A stretch of 64,000 nt of DNA from Multifurca ochricompacta (Eukaryota; Basidiomycota; Agaricomycetes; Russulales; Russulaceae): contig WTXG01000014.1 in the NCBI GenBank assembly GCA_022496185.1, forward strand, positions 186,001 through 250,000, given 5' to 3'. Positions 62,766 to 64,000 of this stretch are shown one piece after another; the stretch's first letter is position 1; the number at the start of each line of letters is the position of its first letter. The notes under the pieces are model-generated. The model saw only the letters and a list, made by a program, of their open reading frames with translations. It was not told where the DNA came from and searched no databases. Both the position numbers and the translations under genes were made by a program.

Positions 62766-64000
62766 TCAATAACCTGATGGTCGTGCGTGTGTTTTAGACG
62801 TGTCATAAGCACGAATGAGGCGTGACTGGTCTTGTCGTGCCGGGTTCTCCGTCTGACTAAATGCGAAGCCACGATTCCGTCGCATACGCTGTACAGCGCG
62901 AACCTTTTTGATGGCGTTCTGAAACCTGAAAACGAGACAATAAGCGTGTAACAGGTCACGAATCGAAAGGCGCATACTGCGTTTGCCGTGGCCGATAGTC
63001 GGGGATGTTGTACTTTTGGATCTCTTGTGCAATGTGATAAGATGAGGGCATATACGTTCGTTGATAACTATAAAGGAGATACGACCAGTCAGTCCCTCAA
63101 AATGAACAAAATCGGATCAAGGCCCACTATTTCCACACGAAATCTCGACTTAAGCAGATTGCAGGGACAAGGAGGATTGTGAACCAGAAGACGCTGTCAG
63201 TGAATAATCTAGGGTCCAGTCCACGGTATTCCAGAGAGAACCCAATACTGGGAGCAATAACGATGTAAAGAGGAAGGAAGAGCATGGTAAAAACAAATGA
63301 TCCAGGGATCGCTGGGAAGAAATGATGATTAATTGTTCAGCTGCTTGCACTAGAGCGCGTCGTACCTGCGACAGTATACTTCGTCCATATACTGTGGTTC
63401 AGACATTATCAACAGTGGCAAAAGACTACAGATGACCATGTACTCACTCAGACACGAGAGCGGCCTTTCCAAGGACCGTCAGTAGCACCGCAAGATAGAG
63501 CATTGTACCCCAGAACCAATGGCCAGAATCATAACCCGTCGGTTGTTTCAAATCACCCCAAAACAAAATGACAGAGAAACCGAACGCGACCTACAAAAGC
63601 TAGTAAACGACATCCCCCGGAATGCATAAGGAAGATGTGCGCACGATGCTATGATAAAGTGCGTTGCCGACCCAGAGCCAAAAGGCTGTCTTTGTGAAGA
63701 ATGCGTTAGTCTGTCCCAGCATGTAGAGCTGGGGATAGCGGTCGAGGATACGCGCAGAGACGAATTGATCAAAGATGCCGATGACGAGAGGTGGGAGGAG
63801 TGTGAATAAAACATTATAAAAAGACAGAGTCCATGATTCATAGGCAATCTGGCCGGAGAAGTTATTGAAGAACGAAAACTGGAGAACGGCTGAGAATTAG
63901 AGTCACGATGGCAATTGTGTTCACGCACCCAGAACTGAGTCATGTAGAGGACAATGTTCTTATAGAACGAGTCTGACGAAGTAGGATAAACACAACTTTC
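62766..64000 (-). CDS. P4-ATPase phospholipid flippase, C-terminal part
   Basis: Only the C-terminal membrane domain and tail lie in the window; the catalytic part is beyond the right edge. Readable from the edge: FYKNIVLYMTQFW, FSFFNNFSGQIAYESWTLSF, YNVLFTLLPPLVIGIFDQFV, LDRYPQLYMLGQTNAFFTKT, AFWLWVGNALYHSI, FGFSVILFWGDLKQPTGYDS, GHWFWGTMLYLAVLLTVLGK, IPGSFVFTMLFLPLYIVIAP. The tail has FQNAIKKVRAVQRMRRNRGF, AFSQTENPARQDQSRLIRAY and ends HARPSGY. This matches the Drs2/Dnf class, most like Drs2 in the tail. Several short introns interrupt it. Confidence 0.9.

Overview
This window looks like nuclear DNA from a filamentous basidiomycete, most likely an agaricomycete. The evidence is dense genes on both strands broken by many short GT-AG introns of about 45-90 bp, a trifunctional tryptophan gene in fungal order (glutaminase, IGP synthase, PRA isomerase), and a set of characteristic fungal proteins: Slt2-type MAP kinase, NoxR, Ypd1, Bud4, Ams2/Spt21 and a Dar2/Drs2-class flippase. 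I see no bacterial operons, rRNA, tRNA or CRISPR array.

Layout. 1-1287: 3' part of an acyl-CoA ligase with a peroxisomal C-terminus. 1883-3023: N-acetylglucosamine kinase. 5450-6159: Erv14/cornichon. 6576-7670 (-): RRM/RGG RNA-binding protein. 7917-9260: TIGR02452 PARG-like protein. 12035-13167: UbiA prenyltransferase. 15826-16915 (-): unknown protein. 17960-19362 and 19471-22051: two tandem nuclease genes, REX4-like and Asteroid/XPG-like. 22556-22982: small unknown protein. 23356-24823 (-): NAD kinase. 25174-28676: BRCT protein. 29377-33829: Bud4/anillin-PH. 35396-36278 (-): four-pass membrane protein. About 36840-37760: probable SGNH-hydrolase pseudogene. 37843-39526 (-): PXR1/PinX1. 40121-42902 (-): TMEM184/DUF300. 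43294-45307 (-): Slt2/Mpk1 MAPK. 45529-47927 (-): TRP1. 48936-50976: NoxR. 51162-54494 (-): Ams2/Spt21-like. 54857-55584 (-): Ypd1. 56222-57932 (-): RCC1. 58640-59800: decayed retroelement ORF. 60514-62500: aldehyde dehydrogenase. 62766-64000 (-): P4-ATPase C-terminus. Gene-poor stretches lie at 3.0-5.4, 9.3-12.0, 13.2-15.8 and 33.8-35.4 kb.

Functionally this is mostly housekeeping. One theme does recur: polarity, wall stress and redox signalling (Bud4, Mpk1, NoxR, Ypd1, with Erv14 and the flippase for membrane traffic). A second is RNA and ribosome work (REX4, PXR1, RRM protein). I found no convincing new multi-gene system. The most unusual points are a PARG-like protein that seems to lack its catalytic glutamate, a 10-nt microexon in the acyl-CoA ligase, two GC-AG introns, and at least nine one-base frame breaks in otherwise conserved genes. 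The frame breaks are mostly at short homopolymers and look more like uncorrected assembly errors than biology. Exon limits were read by eye from splice signals and protein continuity; no alignment or search was run.
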